In this document: positions 1 through 8,306 of the stretch, piece by piece
Layout: each line of letters opens with the position of its first letter
Position numbering within the stretch: position 1 is the stretch's first letter
NCBI GenBank assembly: GCA_012729225.1
Contig: JAAYDO010000016.1
Span: 1-46,812, forward strand
DNA from: Bacteroidales bacterium
Lineage (GTDB): Bacteria; Bacteroidota; Bacteroidia; Bacteroidales; Bacteroidaceae
Length of the DNA stretch: 46,812 bases
Reading direction: 5' to 3'
Program-made: the position numbers and the translations under genes
The notes under the pieces: generated by a model
The model's input: the letters and a program-made list of their open reading frames with translations, nothing else
Told to the model about the DNA's origin: nothing
The model's database searches: none

Positions 1-130
1 TCAAAGATCAAATGCTTCCGAGCACAAGTGAAAGGAGTCAGAGACATCCCTTTCTTCATGTATCGTTTGTCGACAGTTTTGGGGTAGCATCCGTACATCT
101 TCCCCACAGGGTTTGTCGGGTGCGCCATTT
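1..130 (+). mobile_element. possible insertion-sequence end (transposase C-terminal tail)
   Basis: On the + strand bases 1-87 are open in frame 1 and end with TAG; the peptide ends GVRDIPFFMYRLSTVLG. This resembles the C-terminal tail of a Bacteroidetes transposase more than it resembles chance sequence, but I cannot name the family. If right, an insertion sequence enters the 3' end of the propeller gene near base 130. The alternative is that this is simply the 3' part of the - strand gene, which is also open here. No matching terminal inverted repeat could be seen. Confidence 0.25.
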
Positions 131-1265
131 TTTGTTTTGGTTTCATTTTAAGAACAAAGAAATTGTTCTTGCTATCTAACCTATCTTTGTGTTGATTGAT
201 TTTGTTGCAAAGTTCAGGCGAAAATGTAGGTAATGCTTTTTCGTATGCCTCTTGCATATTTTTCAATGAATTTGGTTGCACAACAGCATAGATATAACCA
301 TTTTTATATGTCATTGCTTCAATAGAAATAAAGTCTATAAAGGGACATACTTTCGCCTCTTTCGTGTCAATGTTTAATTCGTAATAAGAATAATTTCTAC
401 CATAATGCATCCATCCGAAAATTTTATTTCCATCACTAAATACAGAAAGGATTTTGTCGTGACTTGTTTTAAACATGTCACCATTAACCATGTCTTCGTA
501 AGTGTATGGAGCAGATGTTTTTATATCATATTCATCTTGATATGATAGGTCGTTTAAGTTGAAGACAAAAAACTTATTCTGGAAGATGTCGAGGAAAATA
601 CAACTATCACCTAACATACATAAAGAAGGGTCATGATGCAAGGGTGATTCTTTCATGGGTTTTGCAGGGATTAGGATTTTTTCCTCAAGTAGATGAAGAT
701 TCTCATCAAAGAAATATAACAAATGGTTTCTTGAGTTAAGTGATGTCGAACCATTATGCAATGAGGACAAGATGTATTTACCTTTACTGTAGTCCATTGT
801 CCAATAATAATTCTCGGTGTCAAGTTTCTTGGCAGAAACAAAAGCCCCTTCACTATTATAAAGTTTGACCACATTCCCGACATCGAGTAAGCACACCATA
901 CTATCTCCTTTTGTCGTGAAGTCGAAAAGCCATGTATATTCATTTTTTGCGTGACCTTTGTTTCCTACTTTTCCTTTATAACCACCATCTTCGCCAAAGA
1001 TGTGTACAGCCTCTACAGACCCCTTGTCCATAATGTATATGTCCTCTCCAAGAATCTGTATTTTTTGTGCTTTACTCAGCATGCACGAACGATTGTTTTC
1101 AGGTGGGATTAATTGAAAATCCTCAAACATGCTACTATAGGCGGCAAAACTGTCTGCATGAACAAAATTAACATTCCCGCTATTTCGAACCAGATCATTG
1201 GATGTTGAACATGATACAACAATAAAAGAAATGAAAACTTGTAATGTTAATAATGTTTTCTTCAT
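1..1265 (-). CDS. 6-bladed beta-propeller lipoprotein, runs off left edge
   Basis: The frame is open from an ATG at 1265 to base 1. The N-terminus is MKKTLLTLQVFISFIVVSCS, a type II signal peptide with lipobox VVSC, so an outer or inner membrane lipoprotein is expected. The body has repeated beta-rich blocks with aromatic and GxV/GN spacing (for example VHIFGEDGGYKGKVGNKG, residues about 90-110), as in the BF3164-like/6-bladed propeller lipoproteins of Bacteroidetes; their function is mostly unknown. The family-like part seems to end near NNFFVLKMKPKQ (around base 135). The last 45 codons to the window edge do not look like propeller sequence and may be foreign DNA read through (see the entry at 1-130). 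The gene is AT-rich compared with the metabolic genes to its right, which suggests accessory origin. No convincing promoter was found upstream. A second gene of this type lies at the other end of the window. Confidence 0.7.
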   Translation of the reverse strand, partial: MKKTLLTLQVFISFIVVSCSTSNDLVRNSGNVNFVHADSFAAYSSMFEDFQLIPPENNRSCMLSKAQKIQILGEDIYIMDKGSVEAVHIFGEDGGYKGKVGNKGHAKNEYTWLFDFTTKGDSMVCLLDVGNVVKLYNSEGAFVSAKKLDTENYYWTMDYSKGKYILSSLHNGSTSLNSRNHLLYFFDENLHLLEEKILIPAKPMKESPLHHDPSLCMLGDSCIFLDIFQNKFFVFNLNDLSYQDEYDIKTSAPYTYEDMVNGDMFKTSHDKILSVFSDGNKIFGWMHYGRNYSYYELNIDTKEAKVCPFIDFISIEAMTYKNGYIYAVVQPNSLKNMQEAYEKALPTFSPELCNKINQHKDRLDSKNNFFVLKMKPKQKMAHPTNPVGKMYGCYPKTVDKRYMKKGMSLTPFTCARKHLIF

Positions 1266-2000
1266 ATTAGGACAGTTTTGTTATGAAATTCTAAACACTG
1301 GATTCTTCTGAGTTTCAGCAAATCTTCAGTGTGCTTGCCATCAGCGTATATGTCGCATGAACCGTCATTCTTGTTATGTTCGTGACTGATAAGGGTCTTT
1401 ACACCTATTCATTGTTCAATGGGTAGAACTTCCTTCGAAAGGTGTTTTCTACGAAAAAGATTTGGTTTCAAAGACAAGCGACAGAATTCTTGTGAGAATT
1501 TTCTGCAATATTAAAGAAAGTTTGTATAAATCAAAAAAACGAACCACTATTTGATGAAAAAGCATGTTTTTTGTGTTGCTTGACACAAACAATGTTTTTT
1601 CCCCTCCCAATAATATCAGTGAACGTGAGTCTGTTAAAATGATGTTTGGTTGTATAATATTTCCTCGCAGAAAAGGCAACTCCCCTTCAGCGGTTATCGA
1701 ACAATGGTTCGTTTGCCATCGAAGCATTGATCATTGACACTTGAAGCATTGTTCGTTGGCCATTGAACAATTGTTCGTTGAAGCATGAAGAAAACTTAGG
1801 TTGCGTGATGTGTCTAATTGCAGGACAATCTTGCTGTTGTATCCCAATGCACATCTATTGCTGTTTCCTGCTCTGATGAGGGATTGGAACTTGAAGATTT
1901 TATTGAACTCGCATGGCTGTAAACTTTCCGAGTCTTTCGTTGTTCCTTATGCCAACCGCTACGATTATGTGTTGTGCGTCTAAGATATGTGTGAAAAAAA
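1266..2000. other. AT-rich gene-free interval with a 22-bp repeat array
   Basis: No gene-like ORF is supported in this stretch between the propeller gene start and the GH97 terminator. It contains the 22-bp repeat array at 1698-1785 and its tail to about 1845. A single degenerate repeat-like stretch (ATTGTTCAATGGGTAGAAC) occurs near 1410-1430. Short ORFs on both strands here have no family features. Confidence 0.6.
1698..1785 (+). repeat. 22-bp tandem repeat array A, four units
   Basis: Four exact 22-bp units start at 1698, 1720, 1742 and 1764. The shared core is GAASMATTGTTCGTTGGCC. The first three units end in CAT or a variant of it, while the last ends GAAGCA and is followed by TGAAGAAAAC. 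The tail to about 1845 holds the box TGATGTGTC (1806-1814) and a small hairpin GCAGG/CTTGC (1820-1834, one G-U pair). The same order is found at the other copies of this family. Confidence 0.85.
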
Positions 2001-2036
2001 CCGTGTATCAACCTGTAGGGAAAGGTTGATACACGG
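2001..2036 (-). terminator. rho-independent terminator of the GH97 gene
   Basis: A perfect 14-bp stem, CCGTGTATCAACCT (2001-2014) with AGGTTGATACACGG (2023-2036), has an 8-nt loop. Read on the - strand it is followed by a run of seven T (complement of 1994-2000). It lies 90 bases beyond the GH97 stop codon and closes the leftward block. Confidence 0.9.
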
Positions 2037-2125
2037 TGTGTTTGGTTCTATGTGCGTTGAACTCTTGCTCTGTAAACTTGTTACTTGTGGATAATCAACA
2101 CGCTACTTGAATGCTTGAGGTTATG

Positions 2126-4150
2126 TCATTTGACAATGATGAATCCGCCCTGATCGACCATCGTGATGGTCACGGCCTTGGGGTTGCTCACCTTGAGGGT
2201 GGTCTTCTGAGGCTCGCGGTCCTTCAGGTTGTCGCTATAGAGGGTGGCTTGGTCGCCCTTGTTGAGCATGGGAAGATTGAGGGTCAGTTTGAGAGGAGCA
2301 CCTGTAGCATTGTTGCCTGCAATGTACCATGTGTTGCCATGACGGCGAGCGAGCACGCAATACTTGCCTGGATAGCCGTCGATGAAGACTGTCTCATCCC
2401 ATGTGGTGGGTACTTCGCGAAGGAAGTCCATGCTGATGGCAGGGGCAGGTGCGCCTTCCTCCGTAGGCTTCATGTTCTTGGTTTCCTCGGTAGGAAGGTT
2501 TTCGGGAGTGATGGCGAAGTACTGAACAGGGTTTTGGAAGAGCACGCATGTGGCCAGTTCATGGCAATCGGATGTCTTGCGAGTGACGCCACCCTTGTTG
2601 CCACGCTGGATGTGGCGGTTCATGAAACAGCCTCCAAATTCCATACATCCAATGGCATTGCGGATGAATGGATGGGTGGCGGCGTCTTTAGCCTCCTTGT
2701 CGGCCGCGCCCTGACCAAAATAGATGTTCTCAGAAGCAAGCACGGCTTCGCTGCCCACGTAGTTGGGATACATGCGTTCCCATCCTCGGGGAATGGTGCA
2801 ACCGTGGAAGATGACCATGATATTGTTGTCGTCGGCATCAGAGAGAATCTGCTCGTAGTGACGCATGGTCTCTTGCTTGTCGCCTCCGAAGAAATCGACT
2901 TTGATGCCCTTCACTCCTATCTCCTTCATCCAGCGCATATATTGCTTGCGGAGGATAGGGTCGCTCATGATGTTGATAGGGCCTTGCTCGATGTCGTTCC
3001 ACCAGCCACTTGAACTGTACCACAAGAATACGTCCACACCTTGGCTCTGTGCGTATTTCACCAGTTCAGTCATCTTGTCCTTGCCAATCTTGGTGTCCCA
3101 CCAGTTGTCAATCAACACATATTTGAAGCCCATGTCCTTGGACAATTTGATATACTTCACTTGGTCTTCATAGTTGATGGAGTTGTCTTGCCACACAATC
3201 CAGCTCCATGTGCCTTTGCCATACTGATAGTTGTTGGCTGTCTCGTAGCGTGGGGTCACATAGTTCCACGGAATGGTTGTCTCCACAATGGGCTTCAGGC
3301 TTGAACCTACCGTGATGGTGCGCCAAGGGGTGGCTCCAGGGAGCGCAAAGGCAGGCTCTACTGTGCCATTGCCATTGTTCTCTTCTGCCATGGGGAACTC
3401 TATGGTGTAGAGACCGTTGCCTTGCATGTCTGACAGACGAGAGGCGCAATAGTAGGAATCAACGCCTGTCTCTGAAATCAGCACCCATCCATCCTGCTTC
3501 TCTCCTGCCGTTGCATTGACATGGAAGAGGGCAGGGAAGGTGTAGCCATGTCCGTAGCCGCTTCGCTTGTTCATAGGCTCGTCATAGCCATATCCTTCCT
3601 CATAACTGGGCTTTGTGCCCTTCCACCCGATCATGGCATCCGACTGAGGTGTGAGGAATGTAGTGGTTTGGCTTGGAAAGTCGAAGCCTGTCATTTCCTT
3701 CATGATGCGGATGGAGAACTTCTTCTCATTGCGGTTGGGGAAGTTGGGCAACACATAGCGGAAAGCCACATCGTTGTTGCTCACACGGAAATCTACGTCA
3801 TACTTATGACCTCTGGCGTTCTTGAGTGTGACCACCAGCTGGTTGGCACTCACATGCACCTGGCTGAACTTGGAGCGCGAGAGTTCGTAGTCGAACTCCA
3901 GATATTTTTCGCTCTTGCTGTCGAAGGAAAGATTCTGTGAGAAGTCTCCATTGTCGGCCACAAATCCAAGAGGACTCTCGTCCAACATCTGACGTCCTTC
4001 GTACTTCACTTCATAGACAGGCTTGCCGTCTTTCACATCTACGTGGAGTGTCAGTTTCCCATCTGGACTGCTCACGCTTGCCACTTGAGCAGACAGACTT
4101 GCTGAGGTCAGCAATAGGGAAAGGAATAAAAGATTGGTCTTCATTTTCAT
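2126..4150 (-). CDS. glycoside hydrolase family 97 (alpha-glucosidase/alpha-galactosidase type)
   Basis: This is a 674-residue secreted enzyme. A Sec signal peptide (about residues 1-21, ending SLSAQ) is followed by the GH97 N-terminal beta-sandwich, a (beta/alpha)8 barrel from about residue 305 and a C-terminal beta domain. GH97 enzymes cut alpha-linked glucose or galactose from glycans in the periplasm; SusB is the founder. The barrel motif GIKVDFFGGDKQ places Asp419 where retaining GH97 members have their nucleophile. Glu474 lies 55 residues later, the same spacing I recall between nucleophile and acid/base (Asp415, Glu470) in the retaining B. thetaiotaomicron alpha-galactosidase. That points to the retaining subgroup rather than SusB itself. 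There is no susC/susD pair nearby, so it is not part of a visible utilisation locus. It lies 37 bases after nrnA and may share its transcript. Substrate is inferred, not seen. Confidence 0.9.
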   Translation of the reverse strand: MKMKTNLLFLSLLLTSASLSAQVASVSSPDGKLTLHVDVKDGKPVYEVKYEGRQMLDESPLGFVADNGDFSQNLSFDSKSEKYLEFDYELSRSKFSQVHVSANQLVVTLKNARGHKYDVDFRVSNNDVAFRYVLPNFPNRNEKKFSIRIMKEMTGFDFPSQTTTFLTPQSDAMIGWKGTKPSYEEGYGYDEPMNKRSGYGHGYTFPALFHVNATAGEKQDGWVLISETGVDSYYCASRLSDMQGNGLYTIEFPMAEENNGNGTVEPAFALPGATPWRTITVGSSLKPIVETTIPWNYVTPRYETANNYQYGKGTWSWIVWQDNSINYEDQVKYIKLSKDMGFKYVLIDNWWDTKIGKDKMTELVKYAQSQGVDVFLWYSSSGWWNDIEQGPINIMSDPILRKQYMRWMKEIGVKGIKVDFFGGDKQETMRHYEQILSDADDNNIMVIFHGCTIPRGWERMYPNYVGSEAVLASENIYFGQGAADKEAKDAATHPFIRNAIGCMEFGGCFMNRHIQRGNKGGVTRKTSDCHELATCVLFQNPVQYFAITPENLPTEETKNMKPTEEGAPAPAISMDFLREVPTTWDETVFIDGYPGKYCVLARRHGNTWYIAGNNATGAPLKLTLNLPMLNKGDQATLYSDNLKDREPQKTTLKVSNPKAVTITMVDQGGFIIVK

Positions 4151-4187
4151 GTTTTTGATGAATGGTTATTGCATGTTTTGTTGTATG

Positions 4188-5282
4188 TTATTTCTCTTCT
4201 TGTTTGGAGGTTTCTTGTTCGACCTCGTTGGAGGCAGGGACAGGAGCGTCGGCGAGTTTGTCTCTCCACATCTCCAATGCCTTCATGGTCAATTCCACGG
4301 CTTTCTCCATGCTGCATTCCAGAGTGCCGCCTGACGCATTCTTGTGGCCTCCTCCATTGTAGAACTGCGCACAGAACTCGTTGCAGGCAAGGTCATCTAC
4401 AGAGCGTGTGGATACTCGGATGAGTGGGCGTTCGGTGTCCTCTCTCAGCAGGATGCTCAATTTGTGCCCTTTGATCTGTAGAGGCATGTTCACAATGCCT
4501 TCCATGTCTCCCTTGAGATAATGGAACTGGCTGAGTTCTTCTTTCTTTATGTAGATGAGTGATGCGTGCAGGTCGGGGAAGACTTGTAGTTTCTCATAGA
4601 GAACATAGCCTATCAGTTTCAGACGGTCGGCAGAATAGTTGTTCTGTATTTTTCGGTTGATGAGGTCTTTATCAATGCCTTTTTTCAACAGTTCACTGAT
4701 GATGAGGAATATGTCAGGGTCATTACTGTTGTAGGAGAAGAAGCCTGTGTCTGTAGCCATGCCTGCATAGAGGTCTTCTGCTCCAGCCAAGGTCAGTTTG
4801 TCCATATCGCCTAAGGAATTGATGATACGGAATACCAACTCGCAGGTACTGCTTGCCTCGGGGTGGGAGATGATGTGGCGGAATTGCTGATGATTGGGAT
4901 GCAGGTGGTGGTCTATGAGCAGTCGGTCGCACTTGGTACGCATTACAGCCACACCCAAATCATCTATGCGGCTTATCTCATTGAAGTCAAGACAGCAGAT
5001 GAGGTCTGCCATCTTGAGTATGCTGTAAGAAAGGCTCTTCTGACGATCAAACATGATGATCTTATCTGCATCTTTCATCCAGTGCAGGAAATCTGGAAAG
5101 TAGTTGGGCACAATCACGGTCACATTTTTCCCCTTGCGCTTCAAGTATTCATACAATGCTAATGAAGAGCCAATGGCATCTCCGTCTGGTGATGTGTGAG
5201 TGACGATGACCACGTTCTTGCACTCATTCCATTTTTTTCTTGCAATGTCTAATTCTTGTGGTGTTATCTTTTGTTTAAGCAT
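4188..5282 (-). CDS. nrnA: DHH/DHHA1 phosphoesterase, NrnA-type
   Basis: At 364 residues this matches bifunctional oligoribonuclease/pAp phosphatases of the NrnA family, which degrade nanoRNA and 3'-phosphoadenosine 5'-phosphate in the cytoplasm. Metal ligands are visible in order: TSPDGDAIGSS (Asp33, Asp35), CCLDFN (Asp99), LLIDHHLHP (Asp124-His125-His126) and ATDTG (Asp178). The C-terminal DHHA1 substrate motif GGGHKNASGG follows near residue 316. The last 20 or so residues are a polar Glu/Pro/Ser-rich tail. It sits between plsC (165 bases upstream) and the GH97 gene (37 bases downstream). The 165-base gap may hold its own promoter, but I see no clear TAnnTTTG box. Confidence 0.9.
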   Translation of the reverse strand: MLKQKITPQELDIARKKWNECKNVVIVTHTSPDGDAIGSSLALYEYLKRKGKNVTVIVPNYFPDFLHWMKDADKIIMFDRQKSLSYSILKMADLICCLDFNEISRIDDLGVAVMRTKCDRLLIDHHLHPNHQQFRHIISHPEASSTCELVFRIINSLGDMDKLTLAGAEDLYAGMATDTGFFSYNSNDPDIFLIISELLKKGIDKDLINRKIQNNYSADRLKLIGYVLYEKLQVFPDLHASLIYIKKEELSQFHYLKGDMEGIVNMPLQIKGHKLSILLREDTERPLIRVSTRSVDDLACNEFCAQFYNGGGHKNASGGTLECSMEKAVELTMKALEMWRDKLADAPVPASNEVEQETSKQEEK

Positions 5283-5447
5283 AAATAATCTTTGTATTGT
5301 AATAGTCGAGTTGAGAAGGAAGTGCGTTCGCTTTAGGAAGAATCTGCATGGGCTGTGTCCCCAAAGATGGGATGGAGCAATAAGACTCTAAAATGAATGC
5401 TCTTCCAGATAGAGTGATAGGGAGGCTTCCCTCCCCTTGTCTGTCTC

Positions 5448-6197
5448 TTATGATTTGTATTTTTCTTCCAGTCCGTCGTTGATCACATCATAAACCTCTT
5501 GCATGATGACCTTGGTCTGCTTGCCTTTGCGCTCTTCTGCTGTGATAGGCTTATGGATGGTGAGTGTCACTGTACCAAAATTGACAGATTTGTCATGACG
5601 GCTAAACACATCAAATGAACCATTGATGGTGAGAGGAACGATAGGAAGTCCGATTTCGTTGGCAAGCATAAAAGAGCCTCGCTTGAACTCGGCCATCTTT
5701 CCATTGCGAGTACGGCTGCCTTCTGGGAAAATGACCATTGACATGCCGCCTTGAAGTGTTTCGCGGGCTTGTTCCACTGCCTTCTGAATGCCAGAGATGC
5801 CCTCGCCAAGGTACACCATCTTGCATTTCACACAGGCATAACCCACAAATGGAATCTTCTTCAGATATTCTTTCATCATCCATTTGAAGTTGTGCCCGAG
5901 ATAGCCATACACGAGGAAAATGTCAAAATAGCCCTGATGGTTGGCCAGGAAAACATAGCTCTCCTCCTTCTTGATGTTCTCTCGTCCTTCTACTTTCACT
6001 CGAAGCAGGTGAAGCCAAAAGGCACTCTTAGACCAAAACTTGGGCAGGTAATATGAAGTGGTGTTGGTATCACCCAAGAAACTGGCTATAATCACGGAGG
6101 TGGACACGAAGATTGTGATGACCACAAAGATGGGAAGGGCGATGCAGAAGCAATAGATCTTATAAAGGATGTTGAGAACAAACTTGATAACTTTCAT
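5448..6197 (-). CDS. plsC: 1-acyl-sn-glycerol-3-phosphate acyltransferase (PlsC family)
   Basis: At 249 residues, this membrane-bound acyltransferase adds the second acyl chain to lysophosphatidic acid in phospholipid synthesis. An N-terminal hydrophobic segment (about residues 8-40) is followed by the catalytic HX4D motif NHQGYFD (His87, Asp92) and the substrate-binding motif FPEGSRTRNG (Glu159). Both are intact. It lies 27 bases after the metallophosphoesterase gene in the same direction, so co-transcription is likely. PlsC-fold proteins can also act on other lipids (for example ornithine lipids), so the exact acceptor is inferred. Confidence 0.88.
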   Translation of the reverse strand: MKVIKFVLNILYKIYCFCIALPIFVVITIFVSTSVIIASFLGDTNTTSYYLPKFWSKSAFWLHLLRVKVEGRENIKKEESYVFLANHQGYFDIFLVYGYLGHNFKWMMKEYLKKIPFVGYACVKCKMVYLGEGISGIQKAVEQARETLQGGMSMVIFPEGSRTRNGKMAEFKRGSFMLANEIGLPIVPLTINGSFDVFSRHDKSVNFGTVTLTIHKPITAEERKGKQTKVIMQEVYDVINDGLEEKYKS

Positions 6198-6224
6198 GAT
6201 AAAAATGATTTAATGATTGAGTGT

Positions 6225-7442
6225 CTATTTGGTGGGCAAGCCACGTCGAAGAGTTATGATATTGATTTCTGGCCATGCACCAAAACGGAAGGGGAACATT
6301 ACTGCGCCAATGCCATCACTTATATTAAGTATCTGCTGACCCTCAATATAAGCCCCCGACCATTCGTTGTAAACGTGTGTGACGGGTGACCATCCAAAGA
6401 GTTTGAATTGCCCAGCATGCGTGTGCCCAGATAGGGTAAGTTGGATGTTGGTCTCGGGAATGATGCTGCGTCTCCAGTGGGTAGGGTCATGACTCATCAG
6501 TACAGTGAAGCAATCTGGGCTCAGTCCCTTCATTGTCTTCTTGAGGTCGCCAAGAGCAGGGAAGGGAGGACGACCGTCATTCTCCACTCCTGCAATGACT
6601 AAGGAATCACTTCCTCTGCGAATGATGCGATGCTCGTTGAGCAAGAGATTCCACCCATAACTGCGTATTCTTCTCTGAAGTTCCTTCACATCTTCCTCGC
6701 GTTTCTTCTCGTCTGGATATTTGATATACATGCTGTAGTCATGATTTCCCATAACAGCAAACACGCCATCAGGCGCATGAAGTTTGTTGAGATCACGCCT
6801 GAAGCCGTCTAATTCAGAACTCTGATGATTGACGAGATCGCCTGTGAACATGATGACGTCACAGTGTTGCTGGTTGATAAGATCCACAATCTTACGAGCA
6901 TCCTGTTCATTGCCATCACGTAGAGTACCAATGTGCATGTCTGAAAACTGTGCAATACGATAGCCCTCAAATTCTTCTGGAAGATCAGGGAAAAAGAAGG
7001 TCTGTTGATGCACTACGTAGTAATGACGGCCGAAGAAATAACCAAAGCAGAGGAGTATGACAGAGAAGATTCCCAGTGTCATTCCTGTGATGCGGAAGAA
7101 GCGAACGAAGATACAATCGCCACTATCTTCTCTTTTCTTTGCTCCACGGGTAACCAACCAGTTGATAGTATGACCAATACTGTCCACCACCATGAATAAA
7201 GTCTTAGGAATACAGAAGCCTAAGAAAACAATCATATAGATGCTCACCCATGGCTGATGCTCTGGCTTCATGTCGTTGTGGCTCATGATGTATGCGGCTG
7301 CAATGGCAAGTAACAATGAAGGTACGAGCCATAGAAGTTTCAGCCAGCGTCGTTGTGTCCAATGACGTACATACATGAAGTAGATGTACGCATCGGGCAA
7401 TACAAGCATGAGGACAATTAATATGAGTATTCTTAAGAGCAT
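6225..7442 (-). CDS. membrane-anchored metallophosphoesterase (calcineurin-like, YaeI type)
   Basis: This 405-residue protein has about four predicted membrane helices in its first 145 residues, then a calcineurin-like phosphoesterase domain. Di-metal ligands are complete: FSDMHIG (Asp168, His170), GDLVNH (Asp202, Asn205), GNHD (Asn233-His234-Asp235), MSHDP and SGHTHAGQF. YaeI/YkuE-like relatives are reported to act on lipid-linked phosphate, which would fit the acyltransferase next door, but the substrate is unknown. It overlaps the gene before it (7433-8272) by 10 bases, a sign of translational coupling. Confidence 0.88.
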   Translation of the reverse strand: MLLRILILIVLMLVLPDAYIYFMYVRHWTQRRWLKLLWLVPSLLLAIAAAYIMSHNDMKPEHQPWVSIYMIVFLGFCIPKTLFMVVDSIGHTINWLVTRGAKKREDSGDCIFVRFFRITGMTLGIFSVILLCFGYFFGRHYYVVHQQTFFFPDLPEEFEGYRIAQFSDMHIGTLRDGNEQDARKIVDLINQQHCDVIMFTGDLVNHQSSELDGFRRDLNKLHAPDGVFAVMGNHDYSMYIKYPDEKKREEDVKELQRRIRSYGWNLLLNEHRIIRRGSDSLVIAGVENDGRPPFPALGDLKKTMKGLSPDCFTVLMSHDPTHWRRSIIPETNIQLTLSGHTHAGQFKLFGWSPVTHVYNEWSGAYIEGQQILNISDGIGAVMFPFRFGAWPEINIITLRRGLPTK

Positions 7443-8272
7443 TGTACGTATTTCTTAATCTCTTCGAGTGTCATTTGACGTCGTTGAGCATAATCAGCCA
7501 ATTGTTGGCCATTGATTTTTCCTACTGAGAAGTAGTGTGCTTGAGGAAGACTGATCATCAATCCACTCACGGAGGCATGTGGCTGCATCATGGCAGAAGA
7601 GGTGAGTGTTACTCCAATACTGTCTAAATGAATCAGATTGTCGATGACTCGGTTGAGCGAGATGTCGGGCAGGCAAGGATAACCTATGGCAGGTCGGATG
7701 CCTTGGAACTTCTCTTGATGCAGTTCTTCTATTGTCAGATGCTCGTTAGGAGCGTATCCCCAAGTGGATTTCCTCACCTCTTCATGCAGACGTTCTGCAC
7801 CAGCCTCCGCCAGTCGGTCGGCAAGGGTCTGATACATCATCTGGTTGTATTCATCTTGATGGAAGTTTTGCTCTGTCTCCATCTGGGCGGAAGTGGCAAA
7901 TACACCAATGCGGTCTTGCTTGAGAGAGGTCTTCGGACGAATGAAATCACTCAGGCACAAGCAGAAACCGTCTTTCCCTGGCACTTGCTGACGAAGCATG
8001 GGCAAGCGTATGGGATCTCCGTAGGGATGAGATAGCCCACATTCACAAGGAAAAACCTTCTCCACGAAAATATCATCTTCCTCACTATAGGCAGGCAGAA
8101 TCTCTACCACAGCCTTCACTTTCAGATAAGGCTGAAGCCTTTGCAGAAACTTCTGGGCTTCTTCATATAGGTGCTTCCCCTCCTCAGATGATCCTGGCAC
8201 GGACCAAGCATGAAAGAAATACACCCAATTGATGTATGGAGCTAAATCACTGATTCTGTAATCTTTGCGCAT
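7433..8272 (-). CDS. stand-alone MetH activation (AdoMet-binding) domain protein
   Basis: The 279 residues end in a module that matches the C-terminal reactivation domain of cobalamin-dependent methionine synthase: RPAIGYPCLPD, LTSSAMMQPHASVSG, YFSVGKING and QLADYAQRR follow in the family order. In MetH this domain binds S-adenosylmethionine and remethylates inactive cob(II)alamin. Here there are no homocysteine, folate or cobalamin domains, and the first 130 residues are a separate alpha/beta part. It may reactivate a MetH that lacks the domain, encoded elsewhere. It overlaps the metallophosphoesterase gene by 10 bases and lies 34 bases after pyrC. The domain call is firm; the role as a separate protein is inferred. 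Confidence 0.82.
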   Translation of the reverse strand: MRKDYRISDLAPYINWVYFFHAWSVPGSSEEGKHLYEEAQKFLQRLQPYLKVKAVVEILPAYSEEDDIFVEKVFPCECGLSHPYGDPIRLPMLRQQVPGKDGFCLCLSDFIRPKTSLKQDRIGVFATSAQMETEQNFHQDEYNQMMYQTLADRLAEAGAERLHEEVRKSTWGYAPNEHLTIEELHQEKFQGIRPAIGYPCLPDISLNRVIDNLIHLDSIGVTLTSSAMMQPHASVSGLMISLPQAHYFSVGKINGQQLADYAQRRQMTLEEIKKYVQCS

Positions 8273-8306
8273 GTCTTGATACGTAGAGCCTCAGTTTCTC
8301 TCCTCT

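Noticed and set aside
1698-1785. CRISPR array
   Set aside because: The 22-bp units follow one another directly without spacers, units differ by several bases and no cas genes are near; the same holds for the other arrays.
1801-1983. 60-codon ORF after array A
   Set aside because: It overlaps the array tail and the approach to the terminator and has no family features or promoter.
2111-3013. 300-codon ORF opposite the GH97 gene
   Set aside because: It mirrors the codon pattern of a clear GH97 enzyme on the other strand, has no family motifs and no promoter.
2126-4150. polysaccharide utilisation locus around GH97
   Set aside because: No SusC/SusD pair, no sensor-regulator and no other glycosidase lies nearby; the barrel protein at 40547 is 36 kb away and also lacks SusD.
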